Positions 61,649 to 64,000 of a DNA stretch of 64,000 nucleotides are shown here, one piece after another. The DNA comes from JANRLJ01 sp034437895. Its GTDB lineage: Bacteria; Chloroflexota; Anaerolineae; Aggregatilineales; Phototrophicaceae. The DNA is taken from assembly GCA_034437895.1 (NCBI GenBank), contig DAOTTO010000325.1:37044-101043 (forward strand), given 5' to 3'. The notes beneath the pieces were generated by a model. The model had not been told where the DNA came from. It saw only the letters and a program-made list of their open reading frames with translations, and made no database searches. Each line of letters opens with the position of its first letter. Positions within the stretch are counted from its first letter, which is position 1. A program made the position numbers and the translations under genes.

Positions 61649-63061
61649 TTAAGAAGAAATATCGATGGTTCTTCGTACTAAATGAGCCATCGTACGGGCG
61701 CGTTCTGGTGCATCACCAATATAGGCTTGGGCGTTAAGGAGTTCACGAACTCGCTCCGGCTTAATCAGTGTAGTGATATGCGGATCGCTGCTCAATGCGC
61801 TAACCAATGGATTTGGCTTATTCTGGCGCAGTGCCTCCCACGCGGCAAGGCTGTGTTCGCGGATAATTTCGTGTAATTCTTGACGATCCGCTCCCAGTCG
61901 CACCACCTGCATCAACAAGCGTTCCGTCGCTGCGAATGTGCCGTAACGTGCTAAATTACGCTGAATACCTTCCTGGTCAAGTTGTAATCCTCCAAGAATT
62001 TTAGCCACCCGTTTTAAGAGTTCATCGGCTGTCAAAAATGCCTCCGGCAGGATAATGCGGCGGTTGGCGGAATCATCCAATGTGCGTTCTAGCAAATTGT
62101 GGGCGGCATTATCCCATGCCACGCGGGGCAATGCCGCAAGGTAACGGGCTAGGCTGTCGACGTTTTCCGCATTGATAGGATTGCGCTTAAACGGCATAGC
62201 GGACGAACCCACCTGCTTGCTGCCGAAAGGTTCCGACCACTCCCCAAACGGCGGCGATTGCAACAAGCGCAAATCAAAGGCCATCCGATAAACCGTCATC
62301 GCTAAACCCGAAAGCACACTTAATATTTCCCAATCTTGGCGGCGCGGATAGGTCTGTGTGGCAATTTCATAAGCAGGAAGATCAAGCGCAGACATCACCT
62401 TAGATTCTAGGTCAAGGGGAGATAAGCCTGTTCCCAGCAATAACTCATGATAAGATGCAGATGTCCCCACCGCCCCTTTCAGCCCTTTGCCTCGGATATT
62501 GGCTTGAACATTTCGTAGGGCTTCGTAATCCGCTAACAAATCTTGGGCATATCCGGCGAGGCGATACCCCACCGTTGTTGGTTCGGCAGGCTGCAAGTGT
62601 GTGAATGCCATACACACCTGATCTGCTTCGCGCTCAATCATCGTCGCCAATTGCGCTAGGATGCCTCTAAGTTTTTCGATTAATAAGGTCAAGCTATCGC
62701 GCAGACGCAGCGCTTCAGCATTATCCTCAATATCCATGCTGGTCGCGCCGAGGTGGATAATTCCGCCGCCGATTGGACATTGTTCCGCATAAGTTTTCAC
62801 TTCCGCCATGAGGTCATGTTGAATTTCCGCCTCGATTTGGTGCGCCCTTTCCAAATCTATCTTATTCATCGAAGCGCTAAGATCAGCCACTTGCTCCACT
62901 GTCACGAGTCCGGCGCTCTGTTCGGCTTCCGCCAACGCCACCCAAATGCGCCGCCAAAGCCGCCTTTGATGCGCCAATGACCATATTTCGCGCATTGCCT
63001 CGCTGCCATAACGCCAAGTAAACGGGCTGATGTAGGTGTCGTGTGAAAAATGCTCGGTCAT
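61649..63061 (-). CDS. purB: Adenylosuccinate lyase
   Basis: A 470-residue fumarase/aspartase-superfamily lyase acting twice in purine synthesis. The signature is GSSAMPFKRNPINAENVDSL (near residue 285), with catalytic Ser in the flexible loop; HLGATSMDIEDNAEAL and FTHLQPAEPTTVGYR are the other conserved blocks. The start ATG 63061 overlaps the stop of the IscB fragment by 4 nt (ATGA), so mobile DNA reaches exactly to this gene. Confidence 0.93.
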   Translation of the reverse strand: MTEHFSHDTYISPFTWRYGSEAMREIWSLAHQRRLWRRIWVALAEAEQSAGLVTVEQVADLSASMNKIDLERAHQIEAEIQHDLMAEVKTYAEQCPIGGGIIHLGATSMDIEDNAEALRLRDSLTLLIEKLRGILAQLATMIEREADQVCMAFTHLQPAEPTTVGYRLAGYAQDLLADYEALRNVQANIRGKGLKGAVGTSASYHELLLGTGLSPLDLESKVMSALDLPAYEIATQTYPRRQDWEILSVLSGLAMTVYRMAFDLRLLQSPPFGEWSEPFGSKQVGSSAMPFKRNPINAENVDSLARYLAALPRVAWDNAAHNLLERTLDDSANRRIILPEAFLTADELLKRVAKILGGLQLDQEGIQRNLARYGTFAATERLLMQVVRLGADRQELHEIIREHSLAAWEALRQNKPNPLVSALSSDPHITTLIKPERVRELLNAQAYIGDAPERARTMAHLVRRTIDISS

Positions 63062-63879
63062 CGAAATCGGTGCGAGATACCCCTGCCTTTAGGCAAGGGG
63101 GCGAACCAAAGGTTCGCGGTAAGCACCTTAATCCTTTCTGTATAGGTGTAGCCGTCCGAATGGTGTAGGACTACACAATTGCTATGTTTGGTTGTGATTT
63201 TCCCAACTTCGGTTTTAATGTCGAAGCTACCAGTTGCACGACAAGCTACTCGTCCAGTGTAGTCACCTGCATACTTTCCAGTGGTGACAATAGCCTGTAC
63301 TATGTCGCCCGTTTGAAAGCCGTAGTGTCGTTTCTGGCGCAAACGGTAGCGCGACGGAAATCCGTATTTGTCGGTACGGCACATCTGGCGTGACCCGTGT
63401 CCAGTCGCCTTAATCAGTAGTGGCGCGTGATTAGCCGAAACAAAGACACATGCCCCACTTTCACCCACGCAAGCCGCGTCCAACCAATGCGCTTTAGGAT
63501 AGGATTGCTTAACGCGATTGAACTTGGTGCGTCCATCCGTCCCGATTTCCAACGGGATACCCGCCTGAGCGAACACGCCGTACAGCTTCCAGCGTGAGGC
63601 ATTAACTGCCGCCGCGTCCTTCATAGGCGCTTTGGCTTTGCGCTGAATGTCGGGATGCCCAAATTCAGCCGCCGTTTGATTGTCTTTGGCTTCGTTGCAT
63701 TTGCGGCAAGCCAGCGTGAGGTTGCTCACACGATTTGACCCGCCCCGCGATTTCGGGTTAATATGCTCGACTTCAAACGGTACGTTGTTTACCCCACAGT
63801 AAGCGCACTTGCGTCCCCATTTTTCCAGCAAGTATTCGCGGACTTCATAGCCCATCAATTCGCCTTGCTGATATTCCAC
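63058..63879 (-). pseudogene. iscB: IscB nuclease, 3' half (HNH and RuvC-III parts)
   Basis: The 273-residue frame begins in the middle of an IscB RNA-guided nuclease, at VEYQQGELMGYEVREYLLEK (first codon GTG). The HNH domain is complete: C25-x2-C28, E38-H39 in VEHINPKSRGG, C58-x2-C61-N62. RuvC-III is present as KAHWLDAACVG (His131, Asp134), followed by the C-terminal target-interaction region. Full-length IscB has about 420-500 residues. The PLMP domain, RuvC-I Asp, bridge helix and RuvC-II Glu are missing, so the RuvC site cannot assemble. The codon run to the left hits a TAA at 63889-63891, only three codons before the first residue, beyond which the sequence is transposase. Confidence 0.8.
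63080..63117. other. Paired hairpins at the 3' end of the IscB fragment
   Basis: CCCCTGCCT/AGGCA-A-GGGG (63080-63100, one bulge) is followed directly by GCGAACC-aaa-GGTTCGC (63101-63117). Subterminal hairpins like these mark the ends of IS200/IS605-family elements, with which IscB genes travel. They lie inside the last codons of the IscB frame, 19-56 nt before the purB start on the - strand. Confidence 0.5.
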
Positions 63880-63888
63880 GCCGCGTAT

Positions 63889-64000
63889 TTATTCACCTTG
63901 CCATGAGAAGGCGGGTTGTGAAGCTAAAATAGCCGCAAGCGTATCGAAAATATTCTGTCCCTGTCGGCGGGCAGTTTCCAAGATGGAAATCACGTTGGCA
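63889..64000 (-). CDS. IS66-like transposase, C-terminal end (partial)
   Basis: The frame is open from the window edge to the TAA at 63889-63891, encoding NVISILETARRQGQNIFDTL then AAILASQPAFSWQGE. The S-V-I-x-T-A-x-x-Q-G-x-N-x-[LF]-[DE] pattern is typical of the final helices of IS66-family transposases. The rest lies outside the window. It ends only 9 nt before the IscB fragment, with no room for a normal IS66 end between the two. Confidence 0.55.
   Translation of the reverse strand, partial: ANVISILETARRQGQNIFDTLAAILASQPAFSWQGE

Noticed and set aside
63058..63879. Reading the HNH protein as a stand-alone McrA-like restriction endonuclease
   Set aside because: The sequence after the HNH domain continues with the RuvC-III motif and tail of IscB, and the N-terminus is the internal IscB linker, so it is a fragment and not a free HNH enzyme.
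1..64000. CRISPR arrays, tRNA and rRNA genes
   Set aside because: No regularly spaced repeats were seen on reading, and no T-loop/acceptor pattern typical of tRNA. GGTTCGAG at about 26463-26470 lies inside the SET gene and has no surrounding cloverleaf.

Overview
The window looks like a chromosomal segment of a free-living heterotrophic bacterium, most likely a member of the Chloroflexota (Anaerolineae-like). This rests on gene content and order only: a homospermidine synthase operon, polyphosphate glucokinase, an actinobacterial-type xylose isomerase, several heterodimeric ABC exporters, a DUF4404 protein and secreted proteins with an Ala-Gln signal-peptide end. No rRNA, tRNA or ribosomal-protein gene is present, so the assignment is an inference. 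Coding density is high and most genes sit in short same-strand runs with 1-4 nt overlaps.

Layout. 0-6.6 kb: tail of a Gfo/Idh/MocA oxidoreductase, an MFS transporter, an ornithine-decarboxylase-type enzyme plus homospermidine synthase, and a methyltransferase-like/glycosidase-like pair. 6.6-21.3 kb: a BenE-type carrier, then two divided (heterodimeric) ABC exporters flanking a four-gene sugar-acid operon (SIS protein, LarA-family nickel racemase homologue, FGGY kinase, UxaC), ending in a truncated flavoprotein disulfide reductase. 21.4-27.8 kb: a polyamine importer (permease, permease, binding protein, ATPase) behind a long structured leader, then a SET-domain methyltransferase and an acetylpolyamine-deacetylase/HDAC-family enzyme. 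27.9-31.0 kb: oxidative pentose phosphate genes gnd-zwf-pgl. 31.1-34.6 kb: an orphan amino-acid ABC ATPase, a DyP-type peroxidase and its duplicated-domain partner. 34.8-39.9 kb: a Yip1 / MacB-like ATPase / TIG-CARDB secreted protein / FtsX-like permease operon. 40-47.6 kb: a sugar ABC importer with a glycogen-debranching enzyme and a PHP protein. 47.7-63 kb: mixed housekeeping and carbon metabolism (SLC13 carrier, S9 peptidase, PC-synthase-like enzyme with DedA, class III aminotransferase, XylA, creatinase-like M24 protein, PyrF, acetyl xylan esterase, PpgK, MOSC protein, flavin reductase, PurB). 63.06-64 kb: mobile DNA, namely the 3' half of an IscB gene directly abutting the end of an IS66-like transposase.

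How the genes fit together. Polyamine metabolism recurs three times: synthesis (putrescine to homospermidine), uptake, and a probable acetylpolyamine deacetylase. Sugar-acid and hexose catabolism is the second theme. UxaC, a LarA-like candidate C2 epimerase and a gluconokinase-like FGGY kinase could feed 6-phosphogluconate to the gnd product encoded about 11 kb away, while XylA, PpgK, the debranching enzyme, the esterase and the sugar importer supply pentoses and hexoses.

Most worth a second look: the polyamine-importer leader (good promoter, a nested 103-nt stem structure and a Shine-Dalgarno-led 18-codon ORF overlapping the permease start); the LarA homologue in a uronate operon; the truncated IscB fused to transposase debris at the purB start; the DyP partner with a duplicated domain around a membrane segment; and an M24 'peptidase' that has lost three of five metal ligands.
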